Shown here: positions 1-40,212 of the stretch, piece after piece
Layout of the letters: each line of letters begins with the position of its first letter
How positions within the stretch are numbered: position 1 is the first letter of the stretch
Assembly: GCF_001485495.1 (NCBI RefSeq)
Contig: NZ_BCNF01000012.1
Span: 62,001 to 126,000 of the forward strand
Direction of reading: 5' to 3'
DNA from: Gordonia desulfuricans NBRC 100010
GTDB taxonomy: Bacteria > Actinomycetota > Actinomycetes > Mycobacteriales > Mycobacteriaceae
Length of the DNA: 64,000 nucleotides
The notes under the pieces: generated by a model
What the model saw: the letters and a program-made list of their open reading frames with translations, nothing else
Databases searched by the model: none
What the model was told of the DNA's origin: nothing
Translations under genes and position numbers: made by a program

Positions 1-1
1 C

Positions 2-32621
<32,620 letters not shown>

Positions 32622-32632
32622 CCTGAATGTAG

Positions 32633-32651
32633 TTAGGTGACCCTATCCACG
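32633..32651. promoter_or_regulatory. Weak DtxR/IdeR-type iron box before mbtH
   Basis: The 19-mer here, read on the minus strand, matches 13 of 19 positions of TTAGGTTAGGCTAACCTAA, including one complete TTAGGT half-site. It lies about 120 bp before the mbtH start, in a 149-bp gap after the NRPS stop. The match is suggestive only. Confidence 0.35.
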
Positions 32652-32770
32652 GGTCCCGACGTCGAACGAATGATGAATTGACGATGTCGCCGCGCGAATG
32701 CGCGCGACGACATGACAATGGTGGGAACGGCGGCCCGTGTGCCGTCGGCGCCAGAGAGAGGACGAGGTAG

Positions 32771-33022
32771 ATGACGAACCCCTTCGATGACGAGAACGGT
32801 CGATTCTTCGTGCTGGTCAACGACGAGAACCAGCATTCGCTGTGGCCGGTCTTCGCCGACATCCCGGCGGGCTGGACCAAGGTCTTCGGTGAGGACAGCC
32901 GGGCCGCATGCCTGGAATACGTCGAGAAGAACTGGACCGATCTGCGGCCCCAGAGCCTGATCGACGCCATGGAGGCCGACAAGGCCGCGCGTGCGGGCGG
33001 CGGGGACGCCACCGGGCAGTGA
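32771..33022 (+). CDS. MbtH-like NRPS chaperone
   Basis: An 83-residue protein with the full MbtH signature: [10 protein letters not shown] (residues 17-26), then [21 protein letters not shown]. MbtH proteins bind adenylation domains and are needed for their solubility or activity; this one probably serves the adjacent synthetases. It starts 149 bp after the thioesterase end, preceded by GAGG-type ribosome-binding sequence, and may have its own promoter because a DtxR-like box lies in that gap. The C-terminal tail is Gly/Ala-rich and outside the conserved fold. Confidence 0.96.
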   Translation: MTNPFDDENGRFFVLVNDENQHSLWPVFADIPAGWTKVFGEDSRAACLEYVEKNWTDLRPQSLIDAMEADKAARAGGGDATGQ

Positions 33023-33281
33023 CCCGTGGGAGATACCCGGCGGCGAGCCGATGTCGCCGCCGGGTGTCGCACCCGTAACACTTTCACATCAGCAACATCT
33101 TTCACATTTTCCTCACGCGGTTGCGCTTGTATCGTCGGTGGCGAAAGTATTGTCATTATGGACTGTGTGATTCGTCACAGCTGCCGATGGCCACTCCGTG
33201 TAAGCGGCCTCGGTCGGGCACAGTGAGCAGAACGTGTTCCGTCGGCGGACCCTCAGTGGTGGCCAGTTCGAGGAGGCCGAT

Positions 33282-33608
33282 GTGGTATCCGATCGTGAGG
33301 TCGAGGCCGTGGTGTCAGAGGTCGGGCGCCGTGCGCTGATCACGCCCAGTCTGGTGGCGGTGCGTGTCTTCGGCGAGGCCATCACCTTCGGTGATCTCGA
33401 CCGATCCATCCGCGAGTACACCATCGTGATGGAGGCCCGCGGACTCTCGCCGCATGCGGCCTTCTTCGCGGCCCTGCTCCACTGTGCGCCGTCGCTGGCG
33501 TCGGTGATCGACGGCAAGAGCTGTGAGCGGGTCCTCGACGATGTCGTCACCTGGATCGGGCGCGGTATCGACACCGGTCCGGCGCAGGGACTGCGCGCCG
33601 TCGGCTGA
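33282..33608 (+). CDS. Small protein resembling the start of an adenylation domain
   Basis: This 108-residue protein uses GTG at 33282, chosen because GAGGAGG lies 7 nt upstream; an earlier GTG at 33234 has no such signal. Residues about 16-50 (ITPSLVAVRVFGEAITFGDLDRS) follow the pattern of A-domain N-termini (…AVRFGDRALTYGELDRRS…) but no A3 loop, carrier or catalytic motif follows. It is therefore no enzyme by itself. A 259-bp, AT-richer gap separates it from mbtH, so it may be transcribed separately. It could be a remnant of an A domain or an evolved accessory protein. I do not recognise a named family. Confidence 0.6.
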   Translation: MVSDREVEAVVSEVGRRALITPSLVAVRVFGEAITFGDLDRSIREYTIVMEARGLSPHAAFFAALLHCAPSLASVIDGKSCERVLDDVVTWIGRGIDTGPAQGLRAVG

Positions 33609-33676
33609 ACCGACTCGGGTTCCCACGATCAAGGCCCGGAGCTCTGCGCTCAGGCCCACATCCCCGCGATCGGACG

Positions 33677-34258
33677 TCAGAGTCCCGCGATCAGCAGTAC
33701 CAGGAACAGGATCGGCAATCCGACGATGGCACTGCCGGTGCCCAGCACGATCCCGGTGATCGCGCGGCCGGTACCGCGGTAGTCCGGGCGCCTGCCGATC
33801 TGGAAGGCCCCTACCAGTCCGAGGACGACGGCCAGTGCGCCGACCAGGCCGCCGAGGCCGGCCAGTGGGATCAGTGGCATCGACGCCAGTCCCGAGATCA
33901 TTGCCGCCTGTGCGACCGGCGCGGTCCGGCGCGTGGGCGGGAGGACGGGCTGCAGCGGCGTGTACGGCACCGGATCGGGGCGGCCGAGGTCCCAGTAGTC
34001 GCCCACCGCGGGTAGCGGGGAATCGTCCTGCCGGGCGCGGGGCGACAACCAGAAGCTCCCGGTGGCCGGCGTCGCGACCTCGACCGCGGCCGGGACTGGT
34101 GCTGCGGGGATCGGTGCGGCGGGTGGCGTGCCGGTGGAGGTGAAGGCCGTGGAGGCGGGGGCGGGGAGCGGTTCGTCGTCGTTCACCGTCGGCCATCGGA
34201 GATGCTGATCGGTCACCGCGGGCGCGATCGGACTGGTGGGGTGATCGGTCCGGGTCAT
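33677..34258 (-). CDS. DUF4190-type membrane protein
   Basis: 193 residues. The N-terminal half is Pro/Ala/Thr-rich and probably disordered. The C-terminal third has two hydrophobic helices (from AAMISGLASMPLIPLAGLGGL, and GIVLGTGSAIVGLPILFLVLL) in the arrangement of DUF4190 proteins. The start at ATG 34258 has AGGAGGAACGG directly upstream. It faces the NRPS-side genes tail to tail. Function is unknown; the family is membrane-anchored. Confidence 0.7.
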   Translation of the reverse strand: MTRTDHPTSPIAPAVTDQHLRWPTVNDDEPLPAPASTAFTSTGTPPAAPIPAAPVPAAVEVATPATGSFWLSPRARQDDSPLPAVGDYWDLGRPDPVPYTPLQPVLPPTRRTAPVAQAAMISGLASMPLIPLAGLGGLVGALAVVLGLVGAFQIGRRPDYRGTGRAITGIVLGTGSAIVGLPILFLVLLIAGL

Positions 34259-34379
34259 CCGTTCCTCCTGGTCCATGGGCCGGGTCCGAGTGTACCGACG
34301 TCCGCCGACATCCCGGTCCGCCGAAGATCGCGTTCCCTGTTCCTCGTCGTCCCCGTCGCGGGCGCCGGGTGCGGAGATG

Positions 34380-34417
34380 ACAGACGCCCCACCGGACGGG
34401 TCCGGTGGGGCGTCTGT
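34380..34417 (-). terminator. Strong hairpin terminator downstream of lipoprotein gene
   Basis: Perfect 17-bp arms (34380-34396 and 34401-34417) around a 4-nt loop. It lies 34 bp past the stop of the minus-strand lipoprotein gene and before the DUF4190 gene, so it should end the former transcript. No long U-tract follows, as is usual in GC-rich actinobacteria. Confidence 0.8.
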
Positions 34418-34450
34418 GGTCGGTACCGGATGGATCGGTACCGGATGAGG

Positions 34451-34960
34451 TCAGTGACCGCCGGGCATCATCGACGACAGCTGCTCGACGACGCTGCCGC
34501 TGAGCTTCCAGGTGCCGTCGATGTTGACGTAGGTCAGGTCCAGGTCGACCGGGTGATCGGGGGCGTGCGGGCTGGTCACGGCGACGGTGACGGTGGCCTT
34601 GTCGCCATCGGCCTTCACGGTCTTCACCTCGTACACCTCGGGGCCGTAGCCGGCGGCCGACGCGCCCTTGTTGTAGGCCTGCAGGGCGGGCTTGGTGGCC
34701 GGGTTGGAGGTGTCGACCACGGTGTCGAGCTGCTCGCTCGAGGTGTCCGGGTTGAGTGCGGTGCGCAGGATGGTCTGCGCCGACGCCACGTCGAGATCGG
34801 TCGCCTGGGCCTCGCCCGAGGTGCTCGCCTCGGCGGATGCCGATGCGGACGCCGACGTCGTGGTGGTCGAGGTGGTGTCGTCGTCGCTGGAGCATGCGGC
34901 GACGGAGAAGACTGCAGCGCCGGCCAGCAGGGCCGCGGCGACGGACTTCCGAAGCGTCAT
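34451..34960 (-). CDS. Lipoprotein with MTB12-like C-terminal domain
   Basis: 169 residues starting at the ATG at 34960 (MTLRKSV). A short signal peptide ends in the lipobox FSVAAC at about residue 23, followed by an Asp/Ser/Thr-rich spacer. Residues about 55-165 (…ALQAYNKG…VDLDLTYVNIDGTWKLS) fit the MTB12 low-molecular-weight antigen fold, NTF2-like, of mycobacteria and relatives. It is expected on the outer face of the cytoplasmic membrane or in the cell envelope; its molecular role is not known. A good DtxR/IdeR-like box sits 21 bp before the start. Confidence 0.82.
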   Translation of the reverse strand: MTLRKSVAAALLAGAAVFSVAACSSDDDTTSTTTTSASASASAEASTSGEAQATDLDVASAQTILRTALNPDTSSEQLDTVVDTSNPATKPALQAYNKGASAAGYGPEVYEVKTVKADGDKATVTVAVTSPHAPDHPVDLDLTYVNIDGTWKLSGSVVEQLSSMMPGGH

Positions 34961-34980
34961 TTCGTGACTCCCATCGAGGA

Positions 34981-34999
34981 TTAGGTAAGCCCACACTAA
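34981..34999 (-). promoter_or_regulatory. DtxR/IdeR-like iron box before the lipoprotein gene
   Basis: On the minus strand the sequence reads TTAGTGTGGGCTTACCTAA, which matches 15 of 19 positions of the consensus TTAGGTTAGGCTAACCTAA. It lies 21 bp upstream of the lipoprotein start codon, where a bound repressor would block transcription. Confidence 0.5.
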
Positions 35000-35044
35000 C
35001 TCACCGGTAGGTTTCGCTCGAGGAGGCGCCCCGCAGGAATTAAA

Positions 35045-35058
35045 CGGACCAAGGTCCG
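35045..35058. promoter_or_regulatory. Palindromic operator CGGACC-AA-GGTCCG
   Basis: Perfect 6-bp arms with a 2-bp spacer, directly before a -10-like TATGCT (35061-35066) and 46 bp before the luciferase-like gene. The form is typical of TetR or MarR operators. No cognate regulator gene is adjacent. Confidence 0.55.
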
Positions 35059-35103
35059 GTTATGCTGGGTGACAGTTACCCACCGGCACCTCGGAGGCGC
35101 GCC

Positions 35104-36216
35104 ATGCAGTTCGGACTCTTCAGCGTCAGCGACATCACCACCGATCCCACGACCGGCATCACCCCCACCGAGAACGAGCGCATCAAGGCGATGGTGACCA
35201 TCGCGAAGAAGGCCGAGGACATCGGGCTCGACGTCTTCGCCCTCGGTGAGCACCACAACCGCCCGTTCTTCTCGTCGTCGCCGACCACCACCCTGGCCTA
35301 CATCGCCGCCCAGACCAGCACGCTGAACCTGTCCACCTCGACCACCCTGATCACCACCAACGATCCGGTGAAGATCGCCGAGGACTTCGCGATGCTGCAG
35401 CACCTCGCCGACGGGCGCGTCGACCTCATGCTCGGCCGCGGCAACACCGGGCCGGTCTACCCGTGGTTCGGTCAGGACATCCGGCAGGGCATCCCGCTGG
35501 CAATCGAGAACTACCATCTGCTGCACCGGCTCTGGACCGAGGACGTCGTGAACTGGGAGGGCAAGTTCCGCACCCCGCTCACCTCCTTCACCTCCACTCC
35601 GCGCCCGCTCGACGACGTCGCACCGTTCGTGTGGCACGGCTCGATCCGCAGCCCGGAGATCGCCGAGCAGGCCGCCTATTACGGGGACGGCTTCTTCGCC
35701 AACCACATCTTCTGGCCCGCCGAACACTCCAAGCGGCTGATCGACTTCTACCGCGAGCGCTACGAGCACTACGGACACGGCAAGGCGCACCAGGCGATCG
35801 TCGGTCTCGGCGGACAGTTCTTCATCCGCAAGAACTCCCAGGACGCCGTTCGCGAGTTCCGGCCGTACTTCGACAACGCCCCCGTCTACGGACATGGCCC
35901 GTCGCTGGAGGACTTCACCCGCGAGACCCCGCTGACCGTCGGCAGCCCGGCTGAATTCGTCGACCGCACACTGTCTTTCCGTGACACCTTCGGCGACTAT
36001 CAGCGTCAGCTGTTCCTCGTCGACCACGCCGGGCTGCCGTTGAAGACGGTGCTCGAGCAGCTCGACGAGCTCGGTGAGGTGCTGCCCGAACTCCGCAAGG
36101 GCTTCGCCGCGGGCCGCCCCGCCGACGTCCCCGACGCCCCGACCCACGCCTCGCTGGTCACCGCCCGCGACGCCGAGGCCGATTCCGCCGACAACACAGA
36201 GAAGGTGAACGCATGA
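35104..36216 (+). CDS. Luciferase-like flavin monooxygenase, CE1758 family
   Basis: 370 residues, start ATG 35104 with GGAGG 7 nt upstream; the frame extends further upstream but without a better start. It begins MQFGLFSVSDIT and has the LLM barrel features GEHHN (about residue 50), TTLAYIAAQTSTLNL and VDLMLGRGNTGPVYPWFG. These oxygenases use reduced FMN delivered by a partner. The next gene overlaps by ATGA and encodes that FMN reductase, matching the known CE1758/CE1759 pair. The substrate is not known. Confidence 0.9.
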   Translation: MQFGLFSVSDITTDPTTGITPTENERIKAMVTIAKKAEDIGLDVFALGEHHNRPFFSSSPTTTLAYIAAQTSTLNLSTSTTLITTNDPVKIAEDFAMLQHLADGRVDLMLGRGNTGPVYPWFGQDIRQGIPLAIENYHLLHRLWTEDVVNWEGKFRTPLTSFTSTPRPLDDVAPFVWHGSIRSPEIAEQAAYYGDGFFANHIFWPAEHSKRLIDFYRERYEHYGHGKAHQAIVGLGGQFFIRKNSQDAVREFRPYFDNAPVYGHGPSLEDFTRETPLTVGSPAEFVDRTLSFRDTFGDYQRQLFLVDHAGLPLKTVLEQLDELGEVLPELRKGFAAGRPADVPDAPTHASLVTARDAEADSADNTEKVNA

Positions 36217-36893
36217 GCGCCGTGGATCTCGTCGCGGTCAACGCCGGACTCGGTGAGCCGTCGTCGACGAGGATGCTCGTCGACCGGCTCGTCGCTGCGA
36301 CGACCGCCGAATTCGGTTCGGACGGAGTCGATGTCACCGTGACGGTGATCGACCTGCGGGACCTCGCCGTGGACCTCGGGGCCTCGATGGCCGCCGGTTT
36401 CGCCGGCGGTGCGGCCCGGGCGGCGATCGAGCGGGTGCAGCAGGCCGACGCGCTGATCGTGGCGACCCCGGTCTTCAACGCCTCGTACTCGGGGTTGTTC
36501 AAGACCTTCTTCGACCTCGTCGACGTGGATACGATGACCGCCAAGCCGGTCCTCATCGCGGCAACCGGTGGCAGCCCGCGACATTCGATGGTGCTCGACC
36601 ACGCGCTGCGCCCCCTGTTCGGGTATCTGCGCACCGTGGTGGTGCCGACCGGGGTGTACGCCGCGTCCGAGGACTGGGCCGGTGGTTCCGGTGACACCAC
36701 CTCGCTCGACACCCGGATCAGGCGTGCGGCAGCAGAACTGGCGGCTGTGGCCGGCACCCGCCCCGCCCGCGCGGTGCGCTCGGGTCGTCGCCCGGCCGCC
36801 GATGCGGTCGCAGACACCGCCGACGGTTCGGATGCGAGCCGCCGCGCGGAGCAGGCGGGTATCGACAACTTCGCCCGGCTGCTGGGCCGCTGA
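36213..36893 (+). CDS. NAD(P)H-dependent FMN reductase, CE1759 family
   Basis: 226 residues, start ATG 36213 inside the ATGA overlap with the monooxygenase gene. Flavodoxin-like fold: an early VNAGLGEPSSTRMLVDRL phosphate loop, ADALIVATPVFNASYSGLFKTFFDLVD, and LIAATGGSPRHSMVLDHALRPLFGYL. It should reduce FMN for the luciferase-like partner in the cytoplasm. Translational coupling supports a fixed stoichiometry. The C-terminal 50 residues are Ala/Arg-rich and outside the core fold. Confidence 0.9.
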   Translation: MSAVDLVAVNAGLGEPSSTRMLVDRLVAATTAEFGSDGVDVTVTVIDLRDLAVDLGASMAAGFAGGAARAAIERVQQADALIVATPVFNASYSGLFKTFFDLVDVDTMTAKPVLIAATGGSPRHSMVLDHALRPLFGYLRTVVVPTGVYAASEDWAGGSGDTTSLDTRIRRAAAELAAVAGTRPARAVRSGRRPAADAVADTADGSDASRRAEQAGIDNFARLLGR

Positions 36894-37067
36894 CCAGACC
36901 CCGCTGACCCGATCCCACCACGACACCGCCCCGGCCATCCGGCGGCGGACGGTCTGCTCGAGTCCGCCGACGAGCGCATAGGCCAGTACCGAGACCACGA
37001 TGATGATCGCGATCGACGCCCAGAGCTGGTTGTAGTCGAAGGCCCAGGTCACCGATGTCAGCAGCGG
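36894..37067 (-). pseudogene. Probable 3' remnant of an ABC transporter permease
   Basis: The minus frame reads a hydrophobic segment (FDYNQLWASIAIIIVVSVLAY, then ALVGGLEQTVRRRM) that looks like the last membrane helix and basic tail of an SsuC/NitT-type permease. An in-frame TGA lies at 37068-37070 and no permease sequence is found upstream. No stop follows the tail, and the frame runs on into the antisense of the FMN reductase gene. Only a fragment survives, so this is a relic at best. It could also be chance. Confidence 0.35.
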
Positions 37068-37249
37068 TCAGATGTCGGTGGGCACCGCGGAGTGGATGTC
37101 GCCGAGACCTACGGCTCGTCGGGGCGGAAACCCGGCGGCAGGCGCGGCGGCTGCGGAGATGCTCAAACGCTGAGCAACAGGGGTCGTTCGCCAGATGTCC
37201 GTCGCTGGATCACAATGGGGGTCTCATCATCCTGTCGAGGAGGCGTCCC

Positions 37250-37657
37250 GTGGCCGGCTATCCACCCCGTAACGACACCCCGGACACACCGGTGTTGCTG
37301 CCCGCACCGATCGAGCGGATCGTGTTGGGCCTGCAGCCCGTCCTCGGTCCGATCGCCCGCCGGACCCCGGCGCTGGCCACCATCACCCATCGCGGTCGGG
37401 TCACCGGCGAGACGTTCCGGACCCCGGTGCGGGCGTTCCGTGGCGATGGGGTGCTCGCCGTCGCGATGATCCACGGCACCACCGACTGGGTGCGCAACAT
37501 CCTCGCCGCCGGGGCCGCCGACGTCCGGCTGTCCGGCACACAGTGCCACATCGTCAACCCGCGGGTGGTGCCGGTCGGCGGTGACGCCGACGGTCTCCCC
37601 GACGCCGCACGCAAAGCGCTACGACGCAGTGCGGTCTTCGTCGCCGACATCGGCTGA
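37250..37657 (+). CDS. Ddn/DUF385-type deazaflavin (F420)-dependent protein
   Basis: 135 residues, start GTG 37250 with CGAGGAGG upstream. The core ATITHRGRVTGETFRTPVRAF…VLAVAMIHGTTDWVRNILAAGAADVRL matches the split-barrel Ddn family, whose members bind coenzyme F420 and reduce nitro or other groups. The N-terminus is a short segment that may be amphipathic. It stands alone, with a small GCTCA-N5-TGAGC inverted repeat about 75 bp upstream. The substrate is unknown. Confidence 0.85.
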   Translation: MAGYPPRNDTPDTPVLLPAPIERIVLGLQPVLGPIARRTPALATITHRGRVTGETFRTPVRAFRGDGVLAVAMIHGTTDWVRNILAAGAADVRLSGTQCHIVNPRVVPVGGDADGLPDAARKALRRSAVFVADIG

Positions 37658-37686
37658 GCCCATCGTCGCTCGCGTGGGCCGTCGTT

Positions 37687-38118
37687 GCGTCGTGAGGTCG
37701 GCTGTCTGAGGTTTCGACACGTCTCGTCGCTGCGCTCCTCGTCGGCTCAACCATCGTGTGGTTCTTGCGGTTTGGGTAGTGGGTGGTTGAGCCGGGGCCG
37801 AGCCCTTGGGTGTTCGTGTGGGCTGTTGTTGCGTCGTGAGGTCGGCTGTCTGAGGTTTCGACACGTCTCGTCGCTGCGCTCCTCGTCGGCTCAACCATCG
37901 TGTGGTTCTTGCGGTTTGGGTAATGGTTGGTTGAGCCGGGGTCGAGCTCTTGGGTGTTCGTGTGGGCTGTTGTTGCGTCGTGAGGTTGGCCGTCTGAGGT
38001 TTCGACATGTCTCGTGGCTGCGCTCCTCGTCGGCTCAACCATCGTGTGGTGCTTGTGGTTTGGGGAATTGATGGTTGAGCCGGGACCGAGCCCTTGGGCG
38101 AGGACCCGTGTCGAAACC
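37687..38118. repeat. Three tandem 144-bp repeats bounded by inverted ends
   Basis: Copies begin at 37687, 37831 and 37975 with a period of 144 bp; the third is more diverged. Each unit contains GGCTCAACCA and, further on, TGGTTGAGCC, so each can fold. The array starts with GGTTTCGACAC (37710-37720) and ends with its complement GTGTCGAAACC (38108-38118). This resembles the dispersed TTTCGACAC…CTCAACCA elements of Gordonia and Rhodococcus genomes. Because 144 is a multiple of three, open frames on both strands persist but are not judged to be genes. The 505-bp space between flanking genes holds nothing else. Confidence 0.9.
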
Positions 38119-38162
38119 CGGTGAGACAGCGGTGTTCGCAACCACTTCCGACTCGAGGGTGA

Positions 38163-39176
38163 TCAGTCGTGCGCCCGACCCGGCGTGTTCTCCCGCGCAC
38201 GGAGCCGGGTCCCCGGGAGTTGCGGAGCCGGAAGATGTTGCACCTCACCGGTATAACCCTGAACCTGGCCGAACCGTTCGCTGTGGTCCATCCACTCCTC
38301 GCGGAACCGGACGATGTCGTCGTGGCTTCGTCCCAGGAAGTTCCACCACATGATGATGTCCTCGCCCAAGGGCAGGCCGCCGAGGACGATCACCCGGGCG
38401 GAATCGGAACCGGGGTTGACCAGCGTGAGCTGCTCGGCTCCCAGGCCGACATACCCCAGCTCGGTCCGTTCGATTGTGCGGGAGGCGGATTCGGCGATCG
38501 CCACGGAACCGGAATCGACCAGGAATCCGTGCTCGAAGTCGGCGCGAACATCGAGGACGGCCCGGCTCCCCGCCGGCAGATGCAGTTCCGCGCCCATGAG
38601 TGGGGTGAATGTCGGCACCGGCGACGCCGATCCGAGCAGCTCGCCGAGGAAGACCCGGGCGGTGACCTCGCCGGCCGTGATCAGTGGTGGCGCGTAGTGG
38701 GCGAAACCGCGGGCGGTATCGGCCGCCGACGCGGGCAGGGCGATCCAGAGCTGCACCCCGTGCAGCACCGTGGTGTCGGGGGTGGAGACCTCGGTGTGGG
38801 CGATCCCGTGACCGGCGGTCATCAGGTTGAGCTCACCGGGGCGCACCATGGCATGGTTGCCCATCGTGTCCCGGTGCTCGATCTCGCCGGTGAAAAGCCA
38901 ACTGGCCGTCTGTAAACCGGTGTGCGGATGTGGTGGTACGTCCATGCCGCCGGTGGCCGCGACGTCATCGGGTCCGTAGTGGTCGGCAAAGCACCAGGCC
39001 CCGATGAGCGAGCGATCCCGTTGCGGAAGGGTGCGATGCACCGTCATCGCGCGCGGGCCGCCCAGTGGCACGTCGCGTGCGGTGAGGATGTCCATCCGGA
39101 TCGTTCCGGCCCCCTCCGCCGGTGCGGCGTCGGTGTGGCAGTGCACCTCGGCAGGTTCGGTCTCCAGATTGCTCAT
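38163..39176 (-). CDS. Pirin family protein
   Basis: 337 residues from the ATG at 39176 (MSNLETEP); a GTG six codons upstream is less likely. The N-terminal cupin has the metal motif PPHPHTGLQT and a later GHGIAHTE, the His/His/His/Glu set of pirins. The C-terminal half has the usual second cupin (VFLGELLGSASPVPTFTPL…). Pirins are iron-binding proteins, some with quercetinase activity or transcription-related roles; which applies here cannot be told. It ends 45 bp from the tandem repeat array. Confidence 0.92.
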   Translation of the reverse strand: MSNLETEPAEVHCHTDAAPAEGAGTIRMDILTARDVPLGGPRAMTVHRTLPQRDRSLIGAWCFADHYGPDDVAATGGMDVPPHPHTGLQTASWLFTGEIEHRDTMGNHAMVRPGELNLMTAGHGIAHTEVSTPDTTVLHGVQLWIALPASAADTARGFAHYAPPLITAGEVTARVFLGELLGSASPVPTFTPLMGAELHLPAGSRAVLDVRADFEHGFLVDSGSVAIAESASRTIERTELGYVGLGAEQLTLVNPGSDSARVIVLGGLPLGEDIIMWWNFLGRSHDDIVRFREEWMDHSERFGQVQGYTGEVQHLPAPQLPGTRLRARENTPGRAHD

Positions 39177-39254
39177 CGCGCACCACACTTTCACCGTCGG
39201 GCTGGACGTGTGGGCCCAGTCTACGGAGGTAGGGGTGGCGATGCCGTCAGGCCA

Positions 39255-40007
39255 TCACACCACGGCGGCGTCGTCGAAGCTCATCGCCAGACGTTGTACC
39301 GAGGTGGTCATCAGTGCGTGCCGCCCCAGTTTCAGGGTGCGCAGTTCGTCGGCGATCTCGTGGTCGCCGAGCGTCAGCGTCGCCCCGCCGATCCGGGTGC
39401 GGGTGCCGGTGATCGACCGCAGCCGCCACGGCGTGCTGCGCAGCACGCCGTCGAGCTGGGAGTAGGCGTGCAGGGTGGTCTCGGCCGCCGACGACGGCAC
39501 CGACAACCCGGGCTTGACCGTGAGATCGGCGATCAGGCTGCCGTCCTGGCTCACCCGGCCGTGACGGGTGGGGGAGTCGTGGTCGACGTCGAAGTCGGCG
39601 AGGATCTTCGGGAATCCCCAGATACCGCGGCCGGCGGCCAGGGTGAACTCGCCGTCGACGGGCAGCCGGTGGATCAGGGCGCGGGCGTTCCCGGCGACGA
39701 GCCGTCGCAGTGCGGTGACCGGTGAGGCCGGCGCTGCCGGGTCGTCCACCAGGAAGCACACGCCGAACTCGTTGTACGGGCCGAGATCGCCGTCGACATA
39801 GTCGACGAAGACGAGCATGCACATCCCCCGTCCGGGCCGGATGCGCAGCGGGGTGGGGCGATGCCGACCGGTCCCGGCGGCGTCGATCGCCGCCTGCATG
39901 GCGGCGGCATCGGCGGTGAACCCGGCGACGAAGCATCGCGCCTCGCGGATCTCGACCGGCATGGTGACGGTGGTGCCGAGGACGTCGTGGCGGGCCGGGG
40001 TGCTCAT
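39255..40007 (-). CDS. Acetoacetate decarboxylase family protein
   Basis: 250 residues, ATG at 40007 with CAGGAGG upstream. It contains the ADC fold signatures PLRIRPGRGMCMLVFVDYVDGDLGPYNEFGVCFLV and WGFPKILADF, whose lysine corresponds to the Schiff-base lysine region of acetoacetate decarboxylase. Family members decarboxylate beta-keto acids or act on related compounds. A KstR-like operator lies 29-42 bp before the start codon, which suggests a link to steroid breakdown. It is followed by pirin on the same strand. Confidence 0.85.
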   Translation of the reverse strand: MSTPARHDVLGTTVTMPVEIREARCFVAGFTADAAAMQAAIDAAGTGRHRPTPLRIRPGRGMCMLVFVDYVDGDLGPYNEFGVCFLVDDPAAPASPVTALRRLVAGNARALIHRLPVDGEFTLAAGRGIWGFPKILADFDVDHDSPTRHGRVSQDGSLIADLTVKPGLSVPSSAAETTLHAYSQLDGVLRSTPWRLRSITGTRTRIGGATLTLGDHEIADELRTLKLGRHALMTTSVQRLAMSFDDAAVV

Positions 40008-40035
40008 CGGGCCTCCTGTGCAATCACCGGACTAT

Positions 40036-40049
40036 TAGAACACGTTCTA
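40036..40049 (-). promoter_or_regulatory. KstR-like operator
   Basis: The perfect palindrome TAGAACACGTTCTA fits the mycobacterial/rhodococcal KstR motif (TnnAACnnGTTnnA). It sits just upstream of the acetoacetate-decarboxylase-like gene on the minus strand. Confidence 0.65.
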
Positions 40050-40212
40050 TTTCTGGCCCGGGTGGCTTTACCGAATCGATGAATCCATGGCCCGCGAAAC
40101 CGCCATTCGAACGATTTCACCCCGGATTCGGCCGTGTGCTGAGGACTTCGTCGCACCACCGTGATACCCAACAGGGAGCAGGGCGAATGGTCGGTGATCG
40201 GGAAGTGGTGTC

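Noticed and set aside
35062-35103. Upstream start for the luciferase-like gene
   Set aside because: The extra 14 residues are Pro/Arg-rich and lie over the predicted promoter; ATG 35104 has a good ribosome-binding site and begins the family sequence.
36006-36893. Minus-strand continuation of the permease-like frame
   Set aside because: It runs antisense through the FMN reductase and monooxygenase genes and has no domain of its own.
37554-38248. Minus-strand open frames across the 144-bp repeats
   Set aside because: The frames stay open only because the repeat length is a multiple of three; the translations are repetitive Thr/Gln/Pro sequence.
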